Part shown: positions 20,211-29,515 of the stretch, piece after piece
Layout of the letters: each line of letters starts with the position of its first letter
Position numbering within the stretch: position 1 is the stretch's first letter
NCBI RefSeq assembly: GCF_001592265.1
Contig: NZ_BCWP01000010.1
Span: 1-64,000 of the forward strand
Direction of reading: 5' to 3'
Source of the DNA: Curvibacter delicatus NBRC 14919
Lineage (GTDB): Bacteria > Pseudomonadota > Gammaproteobacteria > Burkholderiales > Burkholderiaceae_C
DNA: 64,000 bases
Position numbers and translations under genes: made by a program
The notes under the pieces: model-generated
Seen by the model: only the letters and a program-made list of their open reading frames with translations
What the model was told of the DNA's origin: nothing
The model's database searches: none

Positions 20211-21287
20211 TCACTGCTCCCGGTCTCGTTGCGGCGCGATGCTCAGATCGCCGGCGGCATCGAAGAGATAGGCTTGCGCGGGGCTGAACCACACCGTCAG
20301 CGCAGCCCCCAGCTCGAAATAGTGCACCCCCGTGAGCTGCATCACCAGCTCTCCGGCAGCGGTTCCCACGTGCACGAAGGTGTCCGATCCCGAGATCTCG
20401 GCCAGTTCGACGCGACCGGACAAGGCCACATCGTGCGCGCGCGGCACGACACGCAAGGCACTGGCCCGCAGCCCCACCGTGACGGCGCCGCCCGGCAGCG
20501 CGCCGGACGGCGCCAACGGCAAGACCGGGCCGCCGCGCAGGCGCAGGCCGTCGGCCGCGACCTCCGCCGCCATCAGGTTCATCGGTGGATCACTGAAGGC
20601 GCGCGCCACCCGCAGCGAGCGGGGCCGATGGAAGACGTCGACCGTGGGACCGTACTGGAGCAGTTCACCCTGGTCCAGCACCGCCGTGTAGCCGCCCAGC
20701 AGCAGCGCTTCCGCCGGTTCCGTCGTCGCGTACACCACCGTCGATCCTTCGGTGGCAAAGAGTTGGGTCAGCTCTTCGCGCAGTTCTTCGCGCAACTTGT
20801 AGTCCAGGTTGACCAGGGGCTCGTCCAGCAGCATCAAGGGCGCCTGCTTGGCCAGCGCGCGGGCCAGGGCAACACGCTGCTGCTGGCCACCGGACAGTTC
20901 GGCCGGCAACCGGTCCAGGAAAGGTTCGATATGCAGCTTCGCAGCCAGCTCACGCACCCGGGCATCCACATCGATCTGCCGGCGCAACCGCATGGGGGAG
21001 GCGATGTTGCGCGCCACCGTCATGGACGGGTAGTTGATGAATTGCTGGTACACCATGGACACGTCCCGGTGGCGCACCGGCACGCCGGTCACGTCCCGGC
21101 CGTCCACCAGCACGCGGCCGGCCGTGGGGGCATCCAGCCCGGCCATGAGCCGCATCAGGCTGGTTTTGCCGGCCTGTGTCGCCCCCAGGAGAACCGTCAC
21201 GGCACCGCTGCGCAAGTCCAGGCTCATGGGATGCAGCCAGGTCTCGGCGCCCACTTTCTTACCGATGCCATCCAATACCAGCTGCAT
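20211..21287 (-). CDS. glpS: glycerol ABC transporter ATPase lacking the H-loop histidine
   Basis: A 358-residue MalK-type ATPase from ATG 21287. Walker A is GATQAGKT (35-42), the signature LSGGQ is intact (131-135) and Walker B LLDEP is intact (153-157). The H-loop histidine is replaced by threonine (T189 in YATTEPAEA, where relatives have VTHDQ). It is the first gene of the minus-strand glp operon and lies 192 bp from the divergent glpR. GlpT and GlpS probably form an asymmetric heterodimer with one complete and one degenerate ATP site. Confidence 0.9.
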   Translation of the reverse strand: MQLVLDGIGKKVGAETWLHPMSLDLRSGAVTVLLGATQAGKTSLMRLMAGLDAPTAGRVLVDGRDVTGVPVRHRDVSMVYQQFINYPSMTVARNIASPMRLRRQIDVDARVRELAAKLHIEPFLDRLPAELSGGQQQRVALARALAKQAPLMLLDEPLVNLDYKLREELREELTQLFATEGSTVVYATTEPAEALLLGGYTAVLDQGELLQYGPTVDVFHRPRSLRVARAFSDPPMNLMAAEVAADGLRLRGGPVLPLAPSGALPGGAVTVGLRASALRVVPRAHDVALSGRVELAEISGSDTFVHVGTAAGELVMQLTGVHYFELGAALTVWFSPAQAYLFDAAGDLSIAPQRDREQ

Positions 21288-21354
21288 CGAGCCACCTTTC
21301 CAAGAATTCGGCCAGCACCCCACCGAACGCATATGCGAATTCGGAAGGCCGGTC

Positions 21355-21447
21355 TTTATGTTCGTAATTTTTCGATTGTGATTCTTTTTCTTTCGTTTTA
21401 GCTACTGGTATTCCCTTAAATTCGTTCTTTTTGATTCGGTTTATAGT
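21355..21447. promoter_or_regulatory. divergent glp promoter region with TTCG repeats
   Basis: This AT-rich stretch between glpS and glpR contains five TTCG elements at 21361, 21371, 21392, 21421 and 21435. The first three are spaced by 10 and 21 bp, in helical phase. DeoR-family regulators such as GlpR recognise TTCG-containing half-sites, so these are candidate GlpR operators that would repress both directions. A possible -10 for glpR (TATAGT) lies at 21442-21447; no strong -35 is visible. Confidence 0.5.
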
Positions 21448-21479
21448 CATCCGCTGATGAATTACCCCCGGCACGCATC

Positions 21480-22247
21480 GTGAATTTCAATCCCCGGCAA
21501 CTCAAACTGATCGACGTCGTGCGCGCGCGGGGCTCGGCCACGGTGGAACAACTGGCGGAGGAACTCGCCGTCACCCTGCAAACGGTGCGACGCGACATCC
21601 AGCGACTGGCGGAGACGGGGACCTTGACGCGTTTTCACGGCGGCGTGCGGGTGCCCAGTTCGACAACCGAAAACATTGCCCACCAGCAGCGCCAGCGGCT
21701 CAATTCACAAGGCAAGGCACGCATTGCACGCGCCATCGCGCAGCAGGTACCCAACGACTGCTCCCTGATCCTGAACATCGGCACCACGACCGAGGCGATC
21801 GCGGCCGCGCTGCTGCATCACTCGGGTTTGCGCGTGATCACCAACAATCTCAACGTCGCCACGATCCTGTGCAGCAACCCGAGTTTTGAAATCATCGTGG
21901 CCGGCGGCGTCGTGCGGCCGCGTGACCGCGGCATCGTGGGCGAGGCCGCGGTCGACTTCATCCGCCAGTTCAAGGTCGACATCGCACTGATCGGGATCTC
22001 GGGCATCGAGTCGGACGGTTCGCTGCGCGACTATGACTACCGCGAAGTCAAGGTCGCCCAGACGATCATCGAACACGCGCGCGAAGTCTGGCTGGCGGCG
22101 GACGCGAGCAAGTTCAACCGGCCCGCCATGGTGGAAGTCGCCACCCTGTCACAGATCGACCGCCTGTTCACGGATGCCGAGCCGCCCGCGCCATTCCACG
22201 CCCTGCTCGACGACGCCGGCGTGCGTCTGGACGTGTGCCTCGAATGA
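21480..22247 (+). CDS. glpR: DeoR-family glycerol-3-phosphate regulon repressor
   Basis: A 255-residue regulator starting at GTG 21480; no in-frame ATG fits. The N-terminal DeoR helix-turn-helix spans about 5-58 ([23 protein letters not shown], then the wing with LTRFHGGV). The C-terminal sugar-phosphate sensor domain has [13 protein letters not shown] near 98-110 and the [10 protein letters not shown] motif near 140. GlpR normally represses glp genes until glycerol-3-phosphate binds. It sits between the divergent transporter operon and glpK, which it probably precedes in one transcript (22 bp gap). Confidence 0.93.
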   Translation: MNFNPRQLKLIDVVRARGSATVEQLAEELAVTLQTVRRDIQRLAETGTLTRFHGGVRVPSSTTENIAHQQRQRLNSQGKARIARAIAQQVPNDCSLILNIGTTTEAIAAALLHHSGLRVITNNLNVATILCSNPSFEIIVAGGVVRPRDRGIVGEAAVDFIRQFKVDIALIGISGIESDGSLRDYDYREVKVAQTIIEHAREVWLAADASKFNRPAMVEVATLSQIDRLFTDAEPPAPFHALLDDAGVRLDVCLE

Positions 22248-22269
22248 CCTACCACTGCCGAATCACCCC

Positions 22270-23763
22270 ATGACTTATCTGCTGGCCCTCGACCAGGGCA
22301 CCTCCAGCTCACGCAGCATCATCTTTGACGAGCAAGGCCGGATCGTCGCGCTGGCCCAGCAGGAACTGCCCCAGATCTACCCCCAGCCCGGCTGGGTGGA
22401 ACACGATCCGCAGCAGATCTGGCAGACCCAGCTGGCCACAGCCCGTGAGGTGCTGCGCAAGGCCGGCATCGGCGCCGCGGCCATCCATGCGATCGGCATC
22501 ACCAACCAGCGCGAGACCACGGTGGTCTGGAACCGCACAACCGGCCAGCCTATCCACCACGCCATCGTCTGGCAGGACCGCCGCGCCGAGCCGGCCTGCG
22601 CGCAATTGCGGGAGCAAGGCCACGCCCCGCTGATTCACGAACGCACGGGCTTGCTGGTCGACGCCTACTTCTCCGGCATGAAGCTGCAATGGATCCTGAA
22701 CAACGTGCCGGGCGCACGGCAGCAGGCACAGGCAGGCGAGTTGGCCTTCGGCACCGTCGACAGCTGGCTGATGTGGCAGCTGACCGGTGGCGCCGTGCAC
22801 GCCACCGACGTCAGCAACGCTTCGCGCACGATGCTGTTCAACGTGCACCGCAACCAGTGGGACGCCGAACTGCTCGCCATGCTCGACATCCCGCCGCAGC
22901 TCATGCCCGAAGTCCGCCCCTCCAGCGCTGACTATGGCGCGGTCAAAGCCGAACTGCTCGGCCATGCGATCCGCATTGGCGGCGTGGCGGGCGACCAGCA
23001 GAGCGCGTTGTTCGGACAGGCCTGCTTCCGGGAGGGAATGGCCAAGAACACCTATGGCACCGGCTGCTTCATGCTCATGCACACCGGGCACAGATTCCAG
23101 GCCTCACGCAACGGCCTGCTGACCACCAGCGCGGCCCAGCCCACCCAGCAACCGGAATTCGCCATCGAAGGCAGCGTGTTCGTCGGCGGTGCCGTGGTCC
23201 AGTGGCTGCGCGATGGCTTGAACGCCATCCGGGCCAGTGGAGAGGTGCAGACGTTGGCGCAAAGCGTTCCCGATGCCGGGGGCGTGATCATGGTGCCGGC
23301 CTTCACCGGTCTGGGCGCACCATACTGGCAAGCCGATGCGCGGGGCATCATCACCGGCCTCACACGAGGCACCACCATGGCGCACATCGCACGGGCGGCG
23401 CTGGAGAGCATCGCCTTCCAGAGCACCGCCCTCCTGGAGGCCATGAGCCGCGATGCCGTGGCGGCAGGCGGCAGCCCGGTGAGCGAGCTGCGCGTGGACG
23501 GCGGCGCATGTGCCAATGACCTGCTGATGCAGATCCAGGCCGACCTGCTCGGCATTCCCGTGGTGCGGCCGGACGTCATCGAAACCACTGCGCTGGGCGC
23601 CGCCTACCTGGCGGGGCTGAGCACCGGCTTGTACGCCGGCACCGACGAGCTGAGTCGCCTGTGGCGTGCCGAGCGCACCTTCTTGCCGACGCTGGGACGC
23701 GACCAGGCCCATGAACGCATGGCCCAGTGGGAACGCGCTGTGCGCCAGACCACCACGCACTGA
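22270..23763 (+). CDS. glpK: glycerol kinase
   Basis: A 497-residue FGGY-family kinase that phosphorylates glycerol to glycerol-3-phosphate using ATP. It has the phosphate-binding [16 protein letters not shown] near the start, the substrate-binding NQRETTVVW near 80, and the [11 protein letters not shown] and [15 protein letters not shown]-site motifs. ATG 22270 gives the family length; a longer open frame upstream only overlaps glpR. It completes the pathway with the importer (GlpSTPQUV) and GlpD. Confidence 0.97.
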   Translation: MTYLLALDQGTSSSRSIIFDEQGRIVALAQQELPQIYPQPGWVEHDPQQIWQTQLATAREVLRKAGIGAAAIHAIGITNQRETTVVWNRTTGQPIHHAIVWQDRRAEPACAQLREQGHAPLIHERTGLLVDAYFSGMKLQWILNNVPGARQQAQAGELAFGTVDSWLMWQLTGGAVHATDVSNASRTMLFNVHRNQWDAELLAMLDIPPQLMPEVRPSSADYGAVKAELLGHAIRIGGVAGDQQSALFGQACFREGMAKNTYGTGCFMLMHTGHRFQASRNGLLTTSAAQPTQQPEFAIEGSVFVGGAVVQWLRDGLNAIRASGEVQTLAQSVPDAGGVIMVPAFTGLGAPYWQADARGIITGLTRGTTMAHIARAALESIAFQSTALLEAMSRDAVAAGGSPVSELRVDGGACANDLLMQIQADLLGIPVVRPDVIETTALGAAYLAGLSTGLYAGTDELSRLWRAERTFLPTLGRDQAHERMAQWERAVRQTTTH

Positions 23764-23934
23764 ACGTCCGCTGGCCAGTTCGCGACGAAACCAGCTGCTG
23801 GCACCCTGTAGGCGGCAACGCCGGCCGTGGCCCATGGGCCAGGCCCCGGTCCGGGGTCGGTCCTCTGAGCGGCGACAATCACAACCCTGTTCAGGTGACA
23901 CCGTTCGTGACCTGCGAATTGAAGGAACAAGAAG

Positions 23935-24759
23935 ATGAGCGATCCAACCCTGCGCATTGCATTCATTGGCGGCGGCAACATGGCCAGCGCCATCATCGGC
24001 GGCCTGATCCAGCGCGGCCTGCCTGCCAGCCAGATCGAAGTGGTTGAACCTTTCCCCGAGGCACAGCAAGCCCTGCAGACCAAGTTCGGCATCACGGCCC
24101 ATGCGCAGGCGGGCGAATTCCTGCGCGGCGTGGGCATGGTGGTGTGGGCGGTCAAACCCCAGACCTTCAAGGAAGCCGCGGCGCCGGTGCAGGCGCACAC
24201 GCAGTCTGCCCTGCACCTGAGTGTGGCGGCCGGCATCCCGAGCGCCAGCATCGCGCGCTGGCTCGGCACCGACCGCGTGGTGCGCAGCATGCCCAACACG
24301 CCGGCCCTCATTGGCCAGGGCATCACCGGCCTGTTCCCCCGCCCCGGCGTGACACCGCAAGACCGACACCGCATCGAGGAGGTGGTTGCCACCACCGGCG
24401 AATTCGTCTGGCTTGAGCGTGAAGAGCAGATCGACACCGTCACCGCCCTCTCCGGCTCGGGTCCGGCCTATGTGTTCTATTTCCTGGAAGCCATGACCGA
24501 TGCCGGCGCCAGCATGGGACTGACGCGCGAACAGGCCTACAAGCTGGCAGTGCAAACCTTCCGCGGCGCCAGCGCCCTGGCGCATGCGTCCAGCGAGCCG
24601 CCGGACATTCTGCGCCAGCGCGTCACCTCCAAAGGCGGTACCACCCATGCGGCCATCAGCAGCCTGGAAGCACACCAGGTCAAACCGCTGTTCGTGCAAG
24701 CCCTGCAGGCCGCCCAGCAGCGCGCCCGGGAACTTGGCGAAGAATTCGGTCGGGATTGA
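23935..24759 (+). CDS. proC: pyrroline-5-carboxylate reductase
   Basis: A 274-residue enzyme that makes L-proline from 1-pyrroline-5-carboxylate using NAD(P)H. The Rossmann motif FIGGGNMASAIIGGL lies at 10-24, VRSMPNTPALIGQG at about 117-130, and the C-terminal signature SGSGPAYVFYFLEAMTDA at about 174-191. It starts 171 bp after glpK, behind a weakly visible GGA ribosome binding site. Confidence 0.97.
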   Translation: MSDPTLRIAFIGGGNMASAIIGGLIQRGLPASQIEVVEPFPEAQQALQTKFGITAHAQAGEFLRGVGMVVWAVKPQTFKEAAAPVQAHTQSALHLSVAAGIPSASIARWLGTDRVVRSMPNTPALIGQGITGLFPRPGVTPQDRHRIEEVVATTGEFVWLEREEQIDTVTALSGSGPAYVFYFLEAMTDAGASMGLTREQAYKLAVQTFRGASALAHASSEPPDILRQRVTSKGGTTHAAISSLEAHQVKPLFVQALQAAQQRARELGEEFGRD

Positions 24760-24852
24760 AAAACAGGCGCCGGATAGCGTTAAAGTGCAGTTTGCGCACG
24801 GCCTTGGGCTGATACCGCGCATTCCAAACATAACGACGATAGGATTTGCCCC

Positions 24853-25071
24853 ATGAACAAACTGCTTTCCACCCTGATCAGTGCGGCCGTGCTGGCCCTG
24901 CCGCTTGCGGTTTCCACACAGGCATCCGCCCAGGCGCAACCGGCTACGCCGGCACAGCCTGCCGTGCAACCCGCGGCCCAGCCGCAGCCGGCTGAAGCCC
25001 AGCCCAAAGCCAAGGCCAGCAAGAAAAAGGCCAAAGCCAAGAAGTCCAAGAAAGCGAAGAAGCAGAAATAA
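24853..25071 (+). CDS. small exported Ala/Pro/Gln- and Lys-rich protein
   Basis: A 72-residue protein with a good signal peptide (MNKLLSTLISAAVLALPLAVSTQASA). It is followed by a low-complexity Q/P/A segment with repeated QPA units and a strongly basic tail of alternating K, A and S. The mature product would be about 46 residues and disordered. ATG follows a TAGGAT ribosome binding site, and a terminator lies shortly downstream. I do not recognise a family; binding to nucleic acid or to acidic surface polymers is only a guess from charge. Confidence 0.7.
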   Translation: MNKLLSTLISAAVLALPLAVSTQASAQAQPATPAQPAVQPAAQPQPAEAQPKAKASKKKAKAKKSKKAKKQK

Positions 25072-25116
25072 TGGCCGCAGCGTCTGCGCTCTCGTAACGC
25101 AGCACCGCTTCCCATC

Positions 25117-25142
25117 AAGCCGCCCCACGGGGCGGCTTTTTC
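25117..25142. terminator. bidirectional rho-independent terminator
   Basis: A 9-bp GC stem (AAGCCGCCC / GGGCGGCTT) with a 4-base loop is followed by TTTTTC on the plus strand. It lies between the small Lys-rich gene and the convergent ubiA and directly abuts the ubiA stop codon, so it can serve both genes. Confidence 0.85.
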
Positions 25143-26013
25143 ATGTCAGCGAATAACCGGCCACGATGCCGGCAAAGACCGTGAAGCCCAGCCAGTGGTT
25201 GATGCGGAAGGCCTTGAAGCAGCCCTCGCGTGTGCGGCCACGGATCAGCGTGTAGTGCCAAGCCACCTGAACCAGCGCCACGCCAAGTGCTATATAAAAG
25301 ATAGCGCCTCGCGCATGATTGACGAGGGCCACAACCCAAATCAACAGGTAAACCAGGTAGCTGGCCGTCACCACCGCCACATCGAAGCGTCCGAGCGTGA
25401 TGGCCGACGTCTTCATGCCGATGCGCAGATCGTCGTCGCGGTCCACCATGGCGTATTCGGTGTCGTAGGCCAGCACCCAGAACAGATTGCCCAGCAGCAG
25501 CACCCAGGCCAGCACCGGCACCTGGCCTTGCACGGCAGCGAAGGCCATCGGGATACCGAAGCTGAAGGCCACACCCAGCACCGCCTGCGGCATGGCAAAA
25601 AAGCGCTTGGCATACGGGTAGACCATGGCCACCGCCAGCGCGGCAAACGACCACAGCACCGCCACCGGGTTGGTGGTCAGCACCAACCCGAAAGCCAGCA
25701 GCGCCAGCACCACGCCCAGCCACAGCGCCTCACGCACCGAGACCTTGCCGGCGGTCACCGGCCGCTGGGCGGTACGCTTGACGTGGCGATCGAAGTCGCG
25801 GTCCGCCACATCATTGAGGCAGCAACCGGCGCTGCGCATCAGGATGGTGCCCAGCACGAACACGGCCAGCAGGTGCCACCCCGGGAAGCCATCGGCCGCC
25901 ACCCAGAGCGCACTCAAGGATGGCCAGAGCAGCAGCAACCAGCCCGCCGGGCGGTCCCAGCGGATCAGGTCAAGGTAAAGGGTCAGGCGCGGGGATGCAG
26001 CAAAGATCGGCAT
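25141..26013 (-). CDS. ubiA: 4-hydroxybenzoate polyprenyltransferase
   Basis: A 290-residue inner-membrane prenyltransferase of ubiquinone synthesis with about eight predicted helices. Both Mg-diphosphate-binding aspartate motifs are present: NDVADRDFD near 67-75 and [16 protein letters not shown] near 183-198. I prefer ATG 26013 ([10 protein letters not shown]); the frame continues upstream to 26070 but the added residues look unrelated. It reads toward proC and lies about 120 bp downstream of dps. Confidence 0.93.
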   Translation of the reverse strand: MPIFAASPRLTLYLDLIRWDRPAGWLLLLWPSLSALWVAADGFPGWHLLAVFVLGTILMRSAGCCLNDVADRDFDRHVKRTAQRPVTAGKVSVREALWLGVVLALLAFGLVLTTNPVAVLWSFAALAVAMVYPYAKRFFAMPQAVLGVAFSFGIPMAFAAVQGQVPVLAWVLLLGNLFWVLAYDTEYAMVDRDDDLRIGMKTSAITLGRFDVAVVTASYLVYLLIWVVALVNHARGAIFYIALGVALVQVAWHYTLIRGRTREGCFKAFRINHWLGFTVFAGIVAGYSLT

Positions 26014-26067
26014 ATCAGGAACTGGAAGGGTGAGAAACCGTAGCGAGCGGCCCGAGGTTGCGCCGAG

Positions 26068-26098
26068 CATCGCAGCCGTACTGCGGGTACGGCAAGAC
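26068..26098. repeat. intergenic palindrome between dps and ubiA
   Basis: GCCGTA (26075-26080) and TACGGC (26088-26093) form a hairpin with a 7-base loop inside a GC-rich 120-bp gap. It has no T tract, so it is not a standard terminator. It may be a processing site or a copy of a dispersed palindromic repeat; only one copy is in the window. Confidence 0.4.
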
Positions 26099-26133
26099 GC
26101 GCAGGCGCAAGATCGGGTCGCGCAGTAGGTTGA

Positions 26134-26637
26134 TCAGTCTTCCAGAAGGGAACGCAGCATCCAGGCGGTCTGCTCATGCACCGTGAGGCGCTGGGTCAGC
26201 AGGTCGGCGGTTGGTTCGTCACCGGCCTTGTCGGCCAGCGGAAACAGGCTGCGCGCGGTACGCGCCACGGCCTCGTGGCCCTGCACCAAGATACGCACCA
26301 TCTCCAAGGCCTTGGGCGGCGTTGCCGGCGCATCGGGCACCGAAGCCAGCTTGCCGAACTGGGCGTAGGAACCCGGCGCCGCATGACCCAGCGAACGGAT
26401 GCGCTCGGCGATCGGGTCCACCGCATTCCACAGTTCGGTGTACTGCGTCATGAACATGGTGTGCAGGGTGTTGAACATCGGCCCCGTCACGTTCCAGTGG
26501 AAGTTGTGCGTGGTCAGGTAGAGGGTGTAGGTATCGGCCAGCAGATGGCTCAGGCCTTTGGCAATGGCGGCACGGTCCTTGTCGCTGATGCCGATGTTGA
26601 TGGCGGGCGCCGATGATTTGGCGGAATTCTTGGCCAT
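26134..26637 (-). CDS. dps: Dps-family DNA-binding ferritin-like protein
   Basis: A 167-residue four-helix protein that stores iron and shields DNA under starvation or peroxide stress. The ferroxidase-site region is visible: [10 protein letters not shown] (about 44-53), then DPIAERI near 77-83. ATG 26637 follows a GGAG ribosome binding site; the frame upstream is spurious. It lies 36 bp after oxyR on the same strand, so peroxide control by OxyR fits. Confidence 0.93.
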   Translation of the reverse strand: MAKNSAKSSAPAINIGISDKDRAAIAKGLSHLLADTYTLYLTTHNFHWNVTGPMFNTLHTMFMTQYTELWNAVDPIAERIRSLGHAAPGSYAQFGKLASVPDAPATPPKALEMVRILVQGHEAVARTARSLFPLADKAGDEPTADLLTQRLTVHEQTAWMLRSLLED

Positions 26638-26673
26638 GGTCACTCCTTCGAAAAATTCAGAAAACGGCACAGG

Positions 26674-27633
26674 CTACGAGAGCCGCTTGACCCCCGGCAG
26701 CTCGCAGGCATAGACGGCGTTGCGCAAGGCGGCAATGGCTTCATAGCGCGTGAAACTGCGCCGCCACACCAGCACCACGCGGCGCGTGGGCGGCTCACCG
26801 CTGAACGGCAGGTACTTGATGAAACTCAGTTCCTGGCCCGCGCTCTTGGACTTGGCCTTGGGCAGCAGATCGGCCTTCGGGATGCTCAGGCGCGGCACCA
26901 GCGTCACGCCCATGCCGGCGGCCACCATGTGCTTGATGGTCTCCAGCGAAGAGCCCTCGAAACTCTTGCGGATGCCTTCCGCATTGCTGGAAAAGCGCGC
27001 GAACTCCGGACACACCTCCAGCACATGGTCGCGGAAACAGTGGCCGGTGCCCAGCAGCAGCATGGTCTCGGTCTTGAGCTCTTCGCTGCTGACGCTGTCG
27101 CGCTGCGCCAGCGCATGGCTGGTCGGCACGGCCGCGTAAAACGGTTCGTCGTACAGCGGCGCCACCGCCAGCCCGGTGTCTGGAAAAGGCTCGGCCAGGA
27201 TGGCGCAATCGATCTCGCCGGTGCGCAGCATCTCCAGCAGCTTGACGGTGAAGTTCTCCTGCAGCATCAGCGGCATCTGCGGCGTGTGCGTGATCATCTG
27301 GCGCACCAGATCAGGCAGCAGGTAGGGGCCGATGGTGTAGATCACCCCCAGGCGCAGCGGGCCGGACAGCGGGTCCTTGCCGCGCTTGGCGATTTCCTTG
27401 ATGCTGGCCGCCTGCTCCAGCACCGCCTGGGCCTGGCGCACGATTTCCTCGCCCAGCGGAGTGACCGTCACCTCGTTGGCGCTACGCTCGAACAGCTTGA
27501 CGTCGAGCTCTTCCTCGATTTTCTTCACAGCCACCGACAGCGTCGGCTGCGACACGAAACAGGCCTCGGCCGCCTTGCCGAAATGCTTCTCGCGCGCGAC
27601 GGCAACGATGTATTTGAGTTCGGTCAGTGTCAT
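26674..27633 (-). CDS. oxyR: hydrogen peroxide-responsive LysR regulator OxyR
   Basis: A 319-residue LysR-type regulator with the N-terminal winged helix-turn-helix (about 1-60, FGKAAEACFVSQPTLSVAVKKIE). The two redox cysteines are at C199 and C208 (GHCFRDHVLEVC), the same numbering as E. coli OxyR, so the disulfide peroxide sensor is conserved. It precedes dps. In many beta-proteobacteria oxyR neighbours recG; here recG lies about 10 kb away with a catabolic block between. Confidence 0.96.
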   Translation of the reverse strand: MTLTELKYIVAVAREKHFGKAAEACFVSQPTLSVAVKKIEEELDVKLFERSANEVTVTPLGEEIVRQAQAVLEQAASIKEIAKRGKDPLSGPLRLGVIYTIGPYLLPDLVRQMITHTPQMPLMLQENFTVKLLEMLRTGEIDCAILAEPFPDTGLAVAPLYDEPFYAAVPTSHALAQRDSVSSEELKTETMLLLGTGHCFRDHVLEVCPEFARFSSNAEGIRKSFEGSSLETIKHMVAAGMGVTLVPRLSIPKADLLPKAKSKSAGQELSFIKYLPFSGEPPTRRVVLVWRRSFTRYEAIAALRNAVYACELPGVKRLS

Positions 27634-27663
27634 GGCGTGATTGTGACATTCAACCCGGCAGAC

Positions 27664-28266
27664 TCAGGGCAGCGACACCCGCAACTGCAGCAGGCGCCGG
27701 CCCTCGCCCGCACTCTCGCTGCCGTAAGTTCCCCGGGGCTGGCTGCTGCCGGTGGTGGCAATCGTGACCCACTGCCCCAATGGTGCTCCCACCGTGGTGA
27801 CCAGCTGGCTGCGCGCCTGGCTCGGCAATTCGGCGCCCGGACGCGGCTCCATGCTGGCCGACTGCATTTCGACCTCGACCGTCACCGGCTGCCTGCCGCC
27901 CGACCAGCGCGGCTTGACCGCCAGACTCTGGCCGGCATCCATCCAGACCAGCGCCTGCGACACGGAACCGCCGCGGCTGCTGGCATCCGCCCCAGTGACC
28001 GACAGGGTTGAGGTTGTGGAAGACACCGACTGCACCCACTGCAGCGGGATCGTCTGCCCCAGGCTGAACGAGGCCTTGCTGCCATTGCGCACCAGCATCT
28101 GCTGCGGCGTCAGCAACGGCGTCTGCGGCCGGGTACCGATGGTGTAGCCCCCCGTACTGCCTTCTTCGATCTGCCGCAACTCCACATTCAGATCGCGCGC
28201 CGGCAACTGCGCCAGAGCGGGCTGGGCAACAAATAGCACCAAAGCAGCAAGGGCGTAGGGTTTCAT
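27664..28266 (-). CDS. exported protein of unknown function
   Basis: A 199 to 200-residue protein with a signal peptide (MKPYALAALVLFVAQPALA) and no cysteine or further membrane segment. The mature part is rich in Ser, Thr, Val and Gln and looks mostly beta-stranded (for example QALVWMDAGQSLAVKPRW). ATG 28266 was chosen because it begins the signal peptide. It is divergent from an Old Yellow Enzyme gene with a 19-bp palindrome between them, and lies 30 bp upstream of oxyR on the same strand. I do not recognise the family. Confidence 0.75.
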   Translation of the reverse strand: MKPYALAALVLFVAQPALAQLPARDLNVELRQIEEGSTGGYTIGTRPQTPLLTPQQMLVRNGSKASFSLGQTIPLQWVQSVSSTTSTLSVTGADASSRGGSVSQALVWMDAGQSLAVKPRWSGGRQPVTVEVEMQSASMEPRPGAELPSQARSQLVTTVGAPLGQWVTIATTGSSQPRGTYGSESAGEGRRLLQLRVSLP

Positions 28267-28311
28267 AGCGAAGTTGATTGTTCCATGGGTCAAGCCATTG
28301 TGCCAAATCAC

Positions 28312-28330
28312 TGTCACGTGCAGCGTGACA
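28312..28330. promoter_or_regulatory. TGTCACG-N5-CGTGACA palindrome between divergent genes
   Basis: A perfect 7-bp inverted repeat with a 5-bp spacer sits in the 102-bp gap between the exported protein and the Old Yellow Enzyme gene. Outer ATTGTG (about 28297) and CACAAT (28329-28334) bases extend the symmetry. It looks like a repressor operator serving one or both genes; no regulator gene is adjacent. Confidence 0.55.
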
Positions 28331-28368
28331 CAATTTCACACACCCCCTTCATGCCGTGAGGATTTTCC

Positions 28369-29490
28369 GTGAGTCTGCTGTTCTCCCCCTACACCCTGCC
28401 CTCGCCGCGCGGCGGGCTGCCGCTTGCCAACCGCATCGTCATCGCCCCCATGTGCCAGTACTCTGCCGTCAACGGCGAAGCCGGTGACTGGCACCTGGCG
28501 CACTGGACCAGCCTGCTCAACAGCGGCGCCGGGCTGCTGACGCTGGAAGCCACGGCGGTCACACCCGAGGGCCGCATCACCCCCGACTGTCTGGGCCTGT
28601 GGGACGAACGCACCGAACACACCTTGGGCAACACGCTGCAGCGCGCCCGCCAGCTGGCGCCGCCCATGCCGGTGTGCATCCAGCTGTCGCATGCCGGGCG
28701 CAAGGCCTCCAGCGCAGCGCCCTGGCAAGGCGGGCAGCTGTTGACGCCCGCACAGGGCGGCTGGCAACCCGTCGGCCCTTCGGCCCTGCCGCAACTGCCC
28801 GCCGAGGCGCCGCCCACGGCGCTGACGCAGACCGAGATGGCGGAGATCCGCGACGCCTTTGTCGCCGCCGCCCAGCGCGCGCAACGCATCGGCATCGACG
28901 CCATCGAGCTGCATGCGGCGCACGGTTACCTGCTGCACCAGTTCCTCTCGCCGCTCGCCAACCAGCGCGATGACGCCTACGGCGGCAGCCTGGCCAATCG
29001 CATGCGCTTCCCACTCGAAGTGTTTGCCGCTGTTCGCCAGGTGTTCGACGGCCCGGTCGGGGTGCGCCTCTCGGCCATCGACTGGGTGGAGGGTGGGCTG
29101 GACGTGGCGCAGACGGCAGAGTTCTCGCGCCAGCTCAAAGCCCTGGGCTGCGACTTCATCCACGTCTCCACTGCCGGCGTGTCACCGCTGCAGAAGATCA
29201 CCCTGGGCCCGGGTTACCAGGTGCCGTTTGCGCGCGAAATCCGCCAGGCCTGCGGCCTGCCCACCACGGCCGTCGGCCTGATCACGCAGGCGAATCAGGC
29301 GGAAGACATTCTGCAAGCCGGTGATGCCGACCTGATCGCCATCGCCCGCGTCCTGCTCTACAAGCCACGCTGGCCCTGGGAAGCGGCCGCCGAACTGGGC
29401 GGCCAGGTGCAGGCCAGCGCCCAATATTGGCGCTGCCTGCCGCGCGAGGCGCAGAGCATTTTCGGCAACGTGAAAATCGGTCAGCGCTAA
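28369..29490 (+). CDS. NADH:flavin oxidoreductase, Old Yellow Enzyme (YqjM/XenA type)
   Basis: A 373-residue FMN-dependent ene-reductase with a TIM-barrel fold. It starts at GTG 28369, preceded by GTGAGGA. Motifs of the thermophilic-like/YqjM class are visible: APMCQYSA with C29 and Y31, the substrate-binding HAAHGYLLHQF near 184-194, and the FMN-phosphate region near the C-terminus (DLIAIARVLLYKP). It probably reduces activated C=C bonds of enones or nitro compounds. The physiological substrate cannot be read from the sequence. Confidence 0.92.
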   Translation: MSLLFSPYTLPSPRGGLPLANRIVIAPMCQYSAVNGEAGDWHLAHWTSLLNSGAGLLTLEATAVTPEGRITPDCLGLWDERTEHTLGNTLQRARQLAPPMPVCIQLSHAGRKASSAAPWQGGQLLTPAQGGWQPVGPSALPQLPAEAPPTALTQTEMAEIRDAFVAAAQRAQRIGIDAIELHAAHGYLLHQFLSPLANQRDDAYGGSLANRMRFPLEVFAAVRQVFDGPVGVRLSAIDWVEGGLDVAQTAEFSRQLKALGCDFIHVSTAGVSPLQKITLGPGYQVPFAREIRQACGLPTTAVGLITQANQAEDILQAGDADLIAIARVLLYKPRWPWEAAAELGGQVQASAQYWRCLPREAQSIFGNVKIGQR

Positions 29491-29515
29491 ACCAGCCCGA
29501 GCACCGCGCTGCTGC

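Noticed and set aside
23104-25128. 674-codon minus-strand ORF opposite glpK/proC
   Set aside because: It is a shadow of two well-supported plus-strand genes in high-GC DNA.
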